Of a stretch of 64,000 nt of DNA, positions 15,764 through 23,987 are shown piece by piece. Under the pieces are notes generated by a model, which did not search any database, was not told the origin of the DNA, and saw nothing but the letters and a program-made list of their open reading frames with translations. The stretch's first letter is position 1, and each line of letters opens with the position of its first letter. The stretch comes from an uncultured Synergistales bacterium (lineage in GTDB: Bacteria; Synergistota; Synergistia; Synergistales; Aminobacteriaceae): assembly GCA_905234075.1 (NCBI GenBank), contig CAJOGI010000001.1, forward strand, positions 186,001 to 250,000, written 5' to 3'. The position numbers and the translations under genes were made by a program.

Positions 15764-16804
15764 TTAGCGTAGGAAAAAATATCTAATGACGAACAGAAGA
15801 ATTATAAGGGCCATTCCTAAAACTCCGAAGAAGAAAATATCTCCGAAGAAAGAAAGGCTGGCCGCAGGGGGCTCGTCAGGTTTATCGTTTTTAGTTTTTA
15901 TTTTAATGTCCTTTGTTATTGTTACTATTCCGCGAATTTCATCGCTGATCTTTACGTAAAGAAATTTTTTGCCGTTTGTGTCCTTAATTTCGACAATCGG
16001 GAACACCGGCTCAATATTATTTTCATCTAGAAATTTTTTAACAAGTGCACTCGTTCCTTCGCCGTCAATCCCGACCGCGATAATATCTCCCGGAACTAAC
16101 ATTGAGGACGCTTTGCCCCTCACCGGGTCAAGAACAGGCGTGCACATTATCAAAGTCCCTTCAAAAGTTCCGTCCTTCTGGGCTTCTTCTCTCTCTTTTG
16201 CTTCCCGTTCTTCTCTCTCGCGTGCTTCCTGCTCGCGTTTCTGACGGGCGACCTCTTCGGCACTGGGCGGCAGAGGCTTGATTACCTTAGCGCGTTCAAG
16301 CTCGTTGCGTGCCACCGGCTCAACGTCAATAACAGAGCTGAAAACACACTGCGCCGTATTTTCAAAACTTCTGCGTATAATGCTGTCAAGCTGTCTCAAT
16401 TTTGCCTTTGCGTAATTTTCAAATAATTTCTTCTTCTCATTAGGCGTTAAAATTTCTTTCAGCTGCTCTTGAAGTTTTTCGCCCCAGTCTTTTTCCAGCG
16501 GGCCTAACTGCGGAAGCCTTTTGACGAACGTCCGCCAGTCCTTTGAGGGCTCAATCATGACTCCGGTTGCGTAAGGCTTGGCAAGCCACAAGACTTGGAA
16601 AACGGTCTTGCCGGTCTTTCCTTCAAATATGACGCAAAAACCTCCGCCCATATCTCCGCGGCTGGGAGTGAAAGTCGATTTAATAGCAAGAAATTCCGGC
16701 GTTGCACTTTTATTTTCTTCCTGCTCCGTCTCGGACTTAGAGAGCTGTGCAACCGTTTCTGCTGCTATGTCATTTACGTCCGTAAATTTAATTTCGTCAG
16801 GCAT
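15764..16804 (-). CDS. tail-anchored protein of unknown function
   Basis: A 346-residue protein without a signal peptide. The N-terminal domain (about 40-170) contains SRGDMGGGFCVIFEGKTGKT and KRLPQLGPLEKDWGEKLQEQ. A charged coiled segment of RE/KE repeats (about 180-210) follows, then a second domain (215-310) with LVPGDIIAVGIDGEG, and a single hydrophobic segment at the very end (FFFGVLGMALIILLFVIRYF). The topology suggests a cytoplasmic protein anchored by its tail. I do not recognise it. It is divergent from the flagellar operon and could share its upstream region. Confidence 0.6.
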   Translation of the reverse strand: MPDEIKFTDVNDIAAETVAQLSKSETEQEENKSATPEFLAIKSTFTPSRGDMGGGFCVIFEGKTGKTVFQVLWLAKPYATGVMIEPSKDWRTFVKRLPQLGPLEKDWGEKLQEQLKEILTPNEKKKLFENYAKAKLRQLDSIIRRSFENTAQCVFSSVIDVEPVARNELERAKVIKPLPPSAEEVARQKREQEAREREEREAKEREEAQKDGTFEGTLIMCTPVLDPVRGKASSMLVPGDIIAVGIDGEGTSALVKKFLDENNIEPVFPIVEIKDTNGKKFLYVKISDEIRGIVTITKDIKIKTKNDKPDEPPAASLSFFGDIFFFGVLGMALIILLFVIRYFFLR

Positions 16805-17001
16805 AATAATTTTCTCTTTACACTATAAAAATTTTTGAACGATAAAAATTATAGACGCTAAAATCTTTCAATGCAAACAAGAAAAAAGACCGCAGCAATT
16901 TATTTTTTCTGAGACAAGCTATAGTGTATAATCAAAAAAATTTTTGCACCCGTGTTAAAAATAAAAGCAAAGGGTGTAAAATTATCGTGATAAAAAAATT
17001 A

Positions 17002-17144
17002 GAAGGGACGAAAAGAATTTTATGACCGGTGGGCCTCAGGAAGAAGGAGCCGGCTTTCCTAGCAGTACATCATTAAAATAAAATTTGAAAATTATGAAGC
17101 ATATCGAAGGAGCGAGAAAAATAAATTATCTGACCGGGAGGCCT
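17002..17144 (+). repeat. imperfect direct repeat ahead of fliE
   Basis: Block 1 (17002..17036) and block 2 (17106..17144) share GAAGG, CGA, an AT-rich run and GACCGG(T/G)(G/A)GGCCT in the same order. Block 2 contains the GGGAGG that serves fliE. Short frames run through both: 17022..17081 (19 residues starting MTGGPQEEG) and 17094..17153 (19 residues, MKHIEGARKINYLTGRPII), the second ending one base before the fliE ATG. Confidence 0.5.
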
Positions 17145-17153
17145 ATTATTTAA
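17094..17153 (+). CDS. possible leader peptide before fliE
   Basis: ATG to TAA gives 19 residues, MKHIEGARKINYLTGRPII, ending one base before fliE. The related upstream block reads IKKLEGTKRIL in one frame and MTGGP in the next, so the EG(T/A)(K/R)(R/K)I and TG(G/R)P pieces recur. No strong ribosome site precedes it. It may be a translated leader, or simply part of the untranslated region. Confidence 0.25.
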   Translation: MKHIEGARKINYLTGRPII

Positions 17154-17154
17154 T

Positions 17155-17502
17155 ATGGAGCGTCTTTTAATAGATTTTTCACATATATACGAAAAAAACG
17201 GAACTCAGGGAACAGCCAAGAGTGTTTATAACACATACACAAATCCCTTGAAGGAGCGGGATGTCACGCAGGAAGCTCCGAGAGTATCGTTTGAAGATAT
17301 GCTTTCGGACTCAATCAAAAATGTAAATACTTTACAGTTGGAGGCAGAGAAAAAAATACGCGACATGGCGATCGGCGACGTTGATGACATTTCGGAAGTA
17401 GTCTTGGCATCATCGAGGGCTGATACTGCGCTGCGGCTTGTCATGGAAATGCGCAACAAATTCCTTGACGCTTATCAGGCCTTGTCGAGAATTACGGGTT
17501 AA
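17155..17502 (+). CDS. fliE: flagellar hook-basal body protein FliE
   Basis: A 115-residue protein that joins the MS ring to the rod. The C-terminal two thirds is recognisable: SFEDMLSDSIKNVNTLQLEAEKK, then DIAIGD-type IRDMAIGDVDDISEVVLASSRADTALRLVMEMRNKFLDAYQALSRI. The GGGAGG in the repeat block lies thirteen bases before the ATG. It opens the flagellar operon. The usual partners flgB and flgC, which often precede fliE, are not upstream. Confidence 0.93.
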   Translation: MERLLIDFSHIYEKNGTQGTAKSVYNTYTNPLKERDVTQEAPRVSFEDMLSDSIKNVNTLQLEAEKKIRDMAIGDVDDISEVVLASSRADTALRLVMEMRNKFLDAYQALSRITG

Positions 17503-17518
17503 ATCCGCGTAAATCATC

Positions 17519-19096
17519 ATGGACAGCATAAGACGCTGGTTAGCCTCATTCCTGAATTTTTGGGCCTCGTTAAAACTCTGGCAGAGAGCGTCAATAATTT
17601 TAGCGGTACTTTTTGTTTTTGGAGGACTAGGGGCTTTAATTTTTATGACGGGCTCAACTAATTACGAGCCTCTGTACGCTGGTCTTGAAGTCGGGGATCA
17701 GGCGGCTATTGTTGACTACTTAAAAGAAAATAATCTGCCTTACCGTCTCGACCCGAAAGCGAACGCAATTTTAATGCCCGGCGGAGCGATTTATGAAACG
17801 CGCTTGACTCTTGCTCAAATGGGCCTGCCTAAGGGCGGCACGACGGGCTTTGAAATTTTCGACGACTCTAAAATGGGAATGAGCGAATTTCAACAGAGAA
17901 TAGCTTATATGAGAGCCATTGAAGGAGAATTAGCGCGGACTATTTCGCAGATGGCTTCGGTTGAAAATGCGAGAGTGAGCGTAGTTATTCCCGAACAGAG
18001 ATTATTTTTAGAGCAGCAGAAACCTTCGACAGCTTCGGTCTTGTTAAGATTAAGGCAGGGTGCGACGATCGGGCCGACTCAGGTTAAATCAATAATTCAC
18101 TTAGTAGCTCACAGCGTGGACGGCCTAGAGCCTGATTCAGTTACGGTCGTTGATACAAACGGGCGTATACTTTCCGACATGGTCTCAGACTCAATGATAA
18201 TGTACAATCCCGACGGCACGAACACTGTTACTTCAGTGCAGAGAGAACTTGAACGCCAGCACGAGAAAGAACTTGAAAATAAAGTCCGCGTTATGCTTGA
18301 ACAAGTTTTCGGGCCGGGTACGGCGGTTGTCAGAGTCAAAATAGATCTAGACTTCGACAAAAAAACAAGCTCATATGTTGAATACACGCCCAACCCCGAA
18401 ACGGGCACGGGAGTTCCCAGAAGCAACGAACGTCAGGAAGAAAGTTATACCGGGCAGGGAAATCCCGTCAACGGAAATCCCGGAACGACAACAAATATTC
18501 CCGGCTACGCGATAAATTCAAACACTGTTGAAAGCGAATATAACAGATCGAACGCGACAACAAACTACGAAATCAGCACGCGGAAGGGCGATCAGGTAGT
18601 AACGCCCGGCGGAGTCCGCAGGCTGTCGGCTTCGGTCTTGATTGATGATAAATATAACGAAATAACGGAAGAAAGATTAGAGTCATTGCAGGAAGTAATT
18701 TCTTCTGCGATCGGCTTTAGCAGGGAGCGCGGGGACAGTCTTGTCGTTAGGGCCATGAGATTTTCAACTGCATTCGCTGATTCTATGGCTGAAGAGCTTA
18801 GACAGGAAAGAATGTGGAAAATAATTTACGGCTCCGTTGCGGCGTTATTTGTTCTGTTGATTCTTGCGATAGCGTTCTATGTCTGGGTAAGAATGAAGCG
18901 CGCTAAACTTGCTATTCAGGAAATCGAAGCGGAGGGCAAGAAAGTTCCGACCATTCAGGAAATGCTCACGTCGCCGGATTTACTCGCGTTTCAGGGTGAA
19001 ATGGCGGTGCTTGAAGAACAGCTCAAGGCGTACGCTAAGAGCCACCCGGACGAAATTGCGACGCTTGTTAATGAATGGCTGTCGAATGACGGCTAA
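17519..19096 (+). CDS. fliF: flagellar MS-ring protein FliF
   Basis: A 525-residue protein with two membrane segments (about 26-46 and 440-462) and a large periplasmic part between. Family blocks include YEPLYAGLEVGDQAAIVDYL, KGGTTGFEIFDDSKMGMSEFQQRIAYMRAIEGELARTI and ARVSVVIPEQRLF. The C-terminal cytoplasmic tail ends IATLVNEWLSNDG, the FliG-binding helix. It forms the MS ring. Directly after its stop comes a heptamer array and a toxin gene in place of fliG. Confidence 0.96.
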   Translation: MDSIRRWLASFLNFWASLKLWQRASIILAVLFVFGGLGALIFMTGSTNYEPLYAGLEVGDQAAIVDYLKENNLPYRLDPKANAILMPGGAIYETRLTLAQMGLPKGGTTGFEIFDDSKMGMSEFQQRIAYMRAIEGELARTISQMASVENARVSVVIPEQRLFLEQQKPSTASVLLRLRQGATIGPTQVKSIIHLVAHSVDGLEPDSVTVVDTNGRILSDMVSDSMIMYNPDGTNTVTSVQRELERQHEKELENKVRVMLEQVFGPGTAVVRVKIDLDFDKKTSSYVEYTPNPETGTGVPRSNERQEESYTGQGNPVNGNPGTTTNIPGYAINSNTVESEYNRSNATTNYEISTRKGDQVVTPGGVRRLSASVLIDDKYNEITEERLESLQEVISSAIGFSRERGDSLVVRAMRFSTAFADSMAEELRQERMWKIIYGSVAALFVLLILAIAFYVWVRMKRAKLAIQEIEAEGKKVPTIQEMLTSPDLLAFQGEMAVLEEQLKAYAKSHPDEIATLVNEWLSNDG

Positions 19097-19097
19097 G

Positions 19098-19122
19098 CGA
19101 GTTAGGAGTTAGGAATTAGGAA
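19098..19122 (+). repeat. heptamer repeat between fliF and hicA
   Basis: GTTAGGAGTTAGGAATTAGGAATG: three TAGGA-type units run into the hicA start codon, the last AGGA acting as or close to its Shine-Dalgarno. A lone TAGGAGTT follows hicB at 19602, so both sides of the hicAB pair carry the same octamer. Confidence 0.8.
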
Positions 19123-19376
19123 TGAGCCGTTTTGATAAAGTAAAAGAGCGGTTACGCTCTGTTCCTAAAGACTATACGTACACGGAAGCAAAAGCACTCT
19201 TGAAACAGTTAGGCTTTGAAGAAAGTAATAAAGGCAAAACGTCCGGCTCTCGTGTAAAATTTTTTAGAATATCGGACAAGAAAATAATATTGCTGCATAA
19301 ACCGCATCCGTCTGATGTAATGTCTCCTAAGAGCATTAAAAGTTTAGCGGAAGTGTTGGAGGAAGAATTATTATGA
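19122..19376 (+). CDS. hicA: HicA-family mRNA interferase toxin
   Basis: An 84-residue basic protein of the HicA double-stranded-RNA-binding fold. Family blocks are PKDYTYTEAKALLKQLGFEE, KGKTSGSRVKFF and the active-site region ILLHKPHPSD with its His residues, followed by MSPKSIKSLAEVLEEELL. Relatives cleave mRNA and are neutralised by HicB. The ATG at 19122 sits at the end of a heptamer array. The stop overlaps the hicB start by four bases (ATGA). It lies inside the flagellar operon in the same orientation, so its transcription should follow that of fliF. Confidence 0.85.
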   Translation: MSRFDKVKERLRSVPKDYTYTEAKALLKQLGFEESNKGKTSGSRVKFFRISDKKIILLHKPHPSDVMSPKSIKSLAEVLEEELL

Positions 19377-19603
19377 GCAACATTTTAGAATATAAAGGCT
19401 ATCATACGAATATAGAAATTGATTTTGAAAATCATTCTTTATACGGAAAAATTGAGGGAATAAGCGACCTTGTAAATTTCGAGAGCGAAACTATAGCAGG
19501 CATTGAAAAAGAATTTCATGATGCCGTTGATGATTATCTTGATTTTTGCGATGCTGTAGGAAAAATTCCCGAAAGTGAAAAATATGTTGCTGAATACGCA
19601 TAG
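19373..19603 (+). CDS. hicB: truncated HicB-family antitoxin
   Basis: A 76-residue protein matching the N-terminal RNase H-like domain of HicB: LEYKGYHTNIEIDFENHSLYGKIEGISDLVNFES, then IEKEFHDAVDDYLDFCDAVGKIPE. Typical relatives of this subtype are about 110 residues and continue into a ribbon-helix-helix or similar DNA-binding domain. Here the frame stops right after the toxin-binding domain. It should still bind HicA but probably cannot bind DNA, so autorepression is likely lost and control handed to the flagellar promoter. The TAG stop is the first part of TAGGAGT, which is the Shine-Dalgarno of fliG. Confidence 0.82.
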   Translation: MSNILEYKGYHTNIEIDFENHSLYGKIEGISDLVNFESETIAGIEKEFHDAVDDYLDFCDAVGKIPESEKYVAEYA

Positions 19604-19614
19604 GAGTTTTTGCC

Positions 19615-20646
19615 ATGCCGAAAAATGATGAAAAAGCCGGAGACGCAAAAGGACTGACTGGTCGTGAAAAAACTGCGGTTCTAATGGTCTCGCTTGGGAG
19701 CGACGTAGCCCCCGAAGTTTATAAGAGGCTCGATGATTCTACGATTGAGTTAATAACGCTTGAGATAGCGAATTTAAGAAAGGTAACGCCCGATGTAAAG
19801 CTCACGGTCTTGAAAGAAGCGCAGGAAATTTTAATGGCTCGTGAGTTTATGGCGCGTGGAGGTGTTGAATATGCCAGAGACGTACTTGAAAAAGCTCTTG
19901 GCCCGGAGAGAGCTGCCTCGCTGCTTGCAAGAATTACAGCAAGTCTTCAGGTTAAGCCGTTTGATTTCATGAGACACACGGACGCAGGCCAGATACTTGG
20001 CTTCATTCAGAACGAGCACCCGCAGACGATAGCATTAATTCTTTCATATCTTGAACCGCCTCAGGCCGCAATGATTTTAAGCGGCTTAAATCCGATTTTG
20101 CAGGCCGATGTTACGAAAAGAATTGCTAACATGGACAGAATTACTCCGGAAGTTTTGAGGGAGGTTGAGAGAGTGCTTGAGCGTAAATTAAGCAGCGTTA
20201 TGGGTCAGGACTTCACCGTTGCCGGAGGAATTGACGCGGTCGTCGCGATCGTCAACAGCACCGACAGAGCGACAGAGCGCAACATTATGGAATACTTAGA
20301 AGAAAACGATCCGGAACTCGCCGAAGAAATTAAAAAGAGATTATTCGTCTTTGAAGACTCTATGCGTCTTGACGACAGATCATTACAGCGCGTACTGCGT
20401 GAGGTTGATATGAAAGAACTCAGCCTCGCTCTTAAAGGCGCGACTGAAGACCTTAAAACAAAATACCTCAAGAACATGTCGAAGCGTGCGGCGGAAATGT
20501 TACAGGAAGATATGGACTTCATGGGCCCGGTGCGCGTGAAGGACGTGGAAGAGGCACAGCAGAAAGTCGTCAACATAATACGCGGACTGGAGGAACAGGG
20601 CGAAATCGTCATAGCTTCCGGCGGAGGAGACGATATGATTGTCTAG
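19615..20646 (+). CDS. fliG: flagellar motor switch protein FliG
   Basis: A 343-residue protein of the C ring. The N domain (GREKTAVLMVSLGSDVAPEVYKRL) binds FliF. The middle has the EHPQTIALILSYL motif. The C domain carries the charged torque helix, DDRSLQRVLREVDMKELSLALKGA, with family-typical Arg and Asp/Glu residues. The ATG is preceded by AGGAG from the hicB stop region. Order after hicB is normal, fliG-fliH-fliI-fliJ. Confidence 0.97.
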   Translation: MPKNDEKAGDAKGLTGREKTAVLMVSLGSDVAPEVYKRLDDSTIELITLEIANLRKVTPDVKLTVLKEAQEILMAREFMARGGVEYARDVLEKALGPERAASLLARITASLQVKPFDFMRHTDAGQILGFIQNEHPQTIALILSYLEPPQAAMILSGLNPILQADVTKRIANMDRITPEVLREVERVLERKLSSVMGQDFTVAGGIDAVVAIVNSTDRATERNIMEYLEENDPELAEEIKKRLFVFEDSMRLDDRSLQRVLREVDMKELSLALKGATEDLKTKYLKNMSKRAAEMLQEDMDFMGPVRVKDVEEAQQKVVNIIRGLEEQGEIVIASGGGDDMIV

Positions 20647-21583
20647 TCTTGCTCATCAGCGCGTGCTGCGGACGGTCAGACTTCTGCCGCAGGCCGTTAA
20701 AATCGGTATTCTTGAAAGTGAGATTAAGCAGTCGGGCGTGAAGCCTCAAGAGCCTAAACAGACAGCCCCTGAGAAAAAAGTAACGCCGCCCCCGTCTGCC
20801 CCTAAAGTCGTTCAGGTTAAGATGTCCGAGCGGAACTCGAAAGAGCTTGAAGAATTGACGGTACAGATAAAAGCCCTCACTAACAGCCTAAGCAATGCCG
20901 AAGTAGCTAACGCGGAACTCACGGAAGCTAAAAAGAAACTTGAGAGCGAAATCGGCGGCATTAAGTCGGACTACGAGAAGCGCAGAAAGACTCTCGAATC
21001 CGAAGCTCAGGCCAACGCAAAAAAAATCGCCGACAAAGCACGCGATCAGGCAATTTCCGAAGGGCAGATTAAAGGCTATGAGGACGGCTTAAAAAAAGCA
21101 CGCGAAGAAGTTGAGCAGGAATATTTAGAAAAATTTTCGAGCCTCGCAGGAATTATTGAGGGTGTCGGAAAAAAACTTGATGAAAATTTCGCCGAGCTTG
21201 TGAAACTTCATCAGCCCCGAATGATCAGAATGTGGACGGAAATGCTGCGGAGAATGTTACACCGTCAGGTTGAATTAAATCCCGACACTATAGACAATGT
21301 TTTATCGGAATTATTGTCGCGCTTGAGCGATAAAAATCAGATTTTAATTTACGTGTCTCCTGATGACATAAAAGACCTTGAGGGAAAACTTGACACAAAA
21401 TTTCAAGAGGCTCTGCGCGGTGCAAAGCGCGTCGAGTTAAAATCAGACCCCAACGTTCAAAACGGAAGCTGTATAGTTGAAACGTCTTTGGGCGTTTATG
21501 ACGCTCGCTGGAAAACCCAAATGAATCAGGTTGAGTCGGTCGTCGATGAGATTTTTCAACAAGTGAATAAAGAGGAAAAGTAA
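20639..21583 (+). CDS. fliH: flagellar export ATPase regulator FliH
   Basis: A 314-residue protein starting at a TTG at 20639, eight bases inside fliG, with GGAGGAG about nine bases upstream. It has a Pro/Lys-rich stretch (35-60), a long coiled coil (about 65-180) and a C-terminal domain (PRMIRMWTEMLRRMLHRQVELN; IYVSPDDIKDLEG; SCIVETSLGVYDARWKTQM) typical of FliH/YscL. It holds the FliI ATPase at the export gate. The overlap with fliG and the abutting fliI start imply coupled translation. Confidence 0.88.
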   Translation: MSSLAHQRVLRTVRLLPQAVKIGILESEIKQSGVKPQEPKQTAPEKKVTPPPSAPKVVQVKMSERNSKELEELTVQIKALTNSLSNAEVANAELTEAKKKLESEIGGIKSDYEKRRKTLESEAQANAKKIADKARDQAISEGQIKGYEDGLKKAREEVEQEYLEKFSSLAGIIEGVGKKLDENFAELVKLHQPRMIRMWTEMLRRMLHRQVELNPDTIDNVLSELLSRLSDKNQILIYVSPDDIKDLEGKLDTKFQEALRGAKRVELKSDPNVQNGSCIVETSLGVYDARWKTQMNQVESVVDEIFQQVNKEEK

Positions 21584-22954
21584 ATGAGTGCCGTTGATAC
21601 AGATATAAATATTGACGCTGATTTATTTCAATTATTTTCCGTTGACCTTCTTCAAAAGCCTTTAATAAAAATTAACGGGCGCATTGTTCAAGTTGTCGGT
21701 CTTGTCGCGGAGTCTCAGGGCCCTGATGTCCGAGTCGGCGATTTATGCCACATATGCTTTCGGGACGGCTCTCACGAACTTGATGCGGAGGTCGTAGGTT
21801 TTAGGGAGAACAGAGTTTTATTAATGCCGCTCGGAGCTTTGCAGGAAGTCGGGCCGGGCTGTGATGTAATTTCAACTAACAGGCCGCTTGAAGTTCCTGT
21901 CGGCGAATCTCTTTTGGGGCGCGTACTTGACGGTCTAGGCAATCCCATTGACGATAAAGGGCCGATCGTCGCTAGCGATTTTTATCCGTTATACGCAACT
22001 CCGCCTCACCCATTAAAACGCAAAATGGTAGATACTCCGCTTTCTGTCGGAGTCCGTGTTATTGACGGAATGTTGACGCTCGGCAAGGGACAGCGTATAG
22101 GAATTTTCGCAGGCTCCGGCGTTGGCAAAAGTACTCTCATGGGAATGATGGCACGCTACACAACTGCGGATATAAATGTAATTTCACTAGTCGGCGAACG
22201 TGGCCGCGAAGTCCGTGAATTTATTGAGCGCGATTTAGGCCCGGAAGGTCTCAAGCGTTCAGTCTTAGTCATAGCGACTTCTGACCAGCCTGCTTTAATC
22301 AGATTAAAATCAGCAATGACGGCAACGGCAATCGCAGAATATTTCAGGGATCAGGGCAAGGACGTTTTATTAATGATGGACACAGTAACACGTGTAGCGC
22401 GTGCACAGCGTGAAATCGGACTTGCTATAGGCGAGCCTCCTGCAACACGCGGCTATACTCCGTCAGTTTTTGAAATGCTGCCGAGATTATTAGAGCGTGC
22501 CGGAGCCGGAGAGGTCGGGAGCATTACGGGAATTTATACGGTCTTAGTTGACGGCGACGACATGAACGAACCTGTAGCTGATACAGTGCGCGGAATTTTG
22601 GACGGGCATATAGTTTTGTCGCGAAAAATTGCCGCAAGAAATTTCTATCCTGCCGTGAGCGTTCTCGACAGCGTTAGCCGTGTAATGCCTGCTCTGGTTT
22701 CTCGTGAGCATTTAGACGCGGCCGGGCGTGTACGTGATTTATTAGCAACTTACGCTGAAACCGAAGACTTAATAAATATAGGCGCGTATAAATCCGGAAC
22801 TAATATGCGCGTTGATTGGGCATTAGCTAACATGGAAGAAGTAAGGCATTTTTTATCACAGCGCGTTGAAGACCCGACTAGCTTTGAAGAAACTGACAAG
22901 AGATTATTAAGTCTTGCGCCATATCCAACGCAAGGACAAGCACAGGAAAATTAA
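21584..22954 (+). CDS. fliI: flagellar protein export ATPase FliI
   Basis: A 456-residue F1-beta-like ATPase. Walker A is GSGVGKST (177-184). Other landmarks are SLVGERGREVREFIERDLGPEGLKRS, Walker B VLLMMDTVTRVARAQREIGLAIGEPPATRGYTPSVF and the C-terminal DLINIGAYKSGTN. It powers or opens the type III export apparatus together with FliH and FliJ. It starts directly after the fliH stop. Confidence 0.96.
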   Translation: MSAVDTDINIDADLFQLFSVDLLQKPLIKINGRIVQVVGLVAESQGPDVRVGDLCHICFRDGSHELDAEVVGFRENRVLLMPLGALQEVGPGCDVISTNRPLEVPVGESLLGRVLDGLGNPIDDKGPIVASDFYPLYATPPHPLKRKMVDTPLSVGVRVIDGMLTLGKGQRIGIFAGSGVGKSTLMGMMARYTTADINVISLVGERGREVREFIERDLGPEGLKRSVLVIATSDQPALIRLKSAMTATAIAEYFRDQGKDVLLMMDTVTRVARAQREIGLAIGEPPATRGYTPSVFEMLPRLLERAGAGEVGSITGIYTVLVDGDDMNEPVADTVRGILDGHIVLSRKIAARNFYPAVSVLDSVSRVMPALVSREHLDAAGRVRDLLATYAETEDLINIGAYKSGTNMRVDWALANMEEVRHFLSQRVEDPTSFEETDKRLLSLAPYPTQGQAQEN

Positions 22955-22965
22955 AATAATTTAAC

Positions 22966-23415
22966 ATGCAGCAGAGGATATCAAAATTTAATCGAATATT
23001 AAAAATCCGTGAGGACAGCCGCAAAAATGAGCAGGCCATTTTAGCCGCAGAACGCAGCGAGGAGCGTGCTGTCATCAATCATATAACACAGCTCGAAGGC
23101 GAAAAAGCCCAAGCTATTCGAGATTTCAGCACGACGGGCGAAAAAATTATTTCGGCTACGGATTTATGGTTTCAACGTCAATTTATTGACGCGATAGACA
23201 CTGACATTCACAAAGGCAAAGAGTCTTTGAACGAAGTACGCGGAAGAATTATTAACACCGAAGCAAGATTAGTAGAGCGTCATAAGGACGTTAAAATCAT
23301 GGAGACTTATATAGGCCGCTTAAAAGAATTAAATTTTCAAGAAGAATTAGGAATAGAACAGAATGAACTTGACGACGTAGCGACAATGCAGTTTTCACGG
23401 AAGGGAGATAATTAA
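22966..23415 (+). CDS. fliJ: flagellar export protein FliJ
   Basis: A 149-residue, almost wholly alpha-helical coiled-coil protein directly after fliI. The N-terminus (RISKFNRILKIREDSRKNEQ) and spacing fit FliJ, the gamma-subunit-like stalk of the export ATPase. Sequence identity in this family is low, so position is the main evidence. Confidence 0.8.
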   Translation: MQQRISKFNRILKIREDSRKNEQAILAAERSEERAVINHITQLEGEKAQAIRDFSTTGEKIISATDLWFQRQFIDAIDTDIHKGKESLNEVRGRIINTEARLVERHKDVKIMETYIGRLKELNFQEELGIEQNELDDVATMQFSRKGDN

Positions 23416-23419
23416 ATTC

Positions 23420-23986
23420 ATGGGGCCGAATTTTACGAATATAAGCAGAGTTTTAACACGCATAGACGAAATTAACAGGCAGTTTAATATGTACCAGCAG
23501 CCTGCCGAGCCGTTAAAGAGCAGATTTGTTGACGTTCTCAATGACGTTGAAAGAGTTAAAAGAAAATCCGGCGGTGCTAAAAATATTTCAGGCAAGACAA
23601 GTTATATAGAACTTCAGGACGTAATTGACGAGTGCGCCGAAAAATATAATATCGACAACGAATTAATCCGCGCAATGATACAAGTTGAATCAGGCTGGAA
23701 CACTGACGCGGTCTCAAACAAAGGAGCGCAGGGACTTATGCAGCTTATGCCGAGAACTGCGGCAATGCTGGGAGTTAATGACCCGTTCGACCCCGTGCAG
23801 AATATCGAGGGCGGAGTAAGATATATTTCAGATTTAACCGATAAATATCGCGGGGACATTGAAAAGGCTCTCGCGGCTTACAACGCCGGCCCGGCGCGGG
23901 TGGACTCTGGAAATATTCCCGACGTTTCAAGACGTTACGTGAAAAATATCATGGCTATTTACCGCAGATTAAGGGAGGTTGGCTAG
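23420..23986 (+). CDS. lytic transglycosylase (SLT) in flagellar operon
   Basis: A 188-residue protein. The C-terminal domain (about 65-185) is a soluble lytic transglycosylase: catalytic Glu90 in QVESGWN, then GAQGLMQLMP, NIEGGVRYI and ALAAYNAGPARV. It would cut peptidoglycan so that the rod can pass, the job done by FlgJ or similar enzymes elsewhere. The first 60 residues resemble a short helical export or docking segment and there is no signal peptide, so it may leave by the flagellar export route. It follows fliJ by four bases. Confidence 0.85.
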   Translation: MGPNFTNISRVLTRIDEINRQFNMYQQPAEPLKSRFVDVLNDVERVKRKSGGAKNISGKTSYIELQDVIDECAEKYNIDNELIRAMIQVESGWNTDAVSNKGAQGLMQLMPRTAAMLGVNDPFDPVQNIEGGVRYISDLTDKYRGDIEKALAAYNAGPARVDSGNIPDVSRRYVKNIMAIYRRLREVG

Positions 23987-23987
23987 T

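Larger units (their letters stand above)
16805..17154 (+). promoter_or_regulatory. flagellar operon leader region
   Basis: This 350-base stretch separates the divergent 346-residue gene from fliE. It holds a TATAAT at 16927..16932 in TGTATAAT, then a CACCC/GGGTG inverted pair near 16950-16978, then two similar blocks described separately. No sigma-28 or sigma-54 consensus and no c-di-GMP riboswitch could be fitted. Confidence 0.4.

Noticed and set aside
16940-17060. c-di-GMP-I riboswitch upstream of fliE (GCAAAG and GGGACGAAAAG look similar)
   Set aside because: The CC/GG stem flanking the A-rich core and the tetraloop-receptor pairing could not be fitted.
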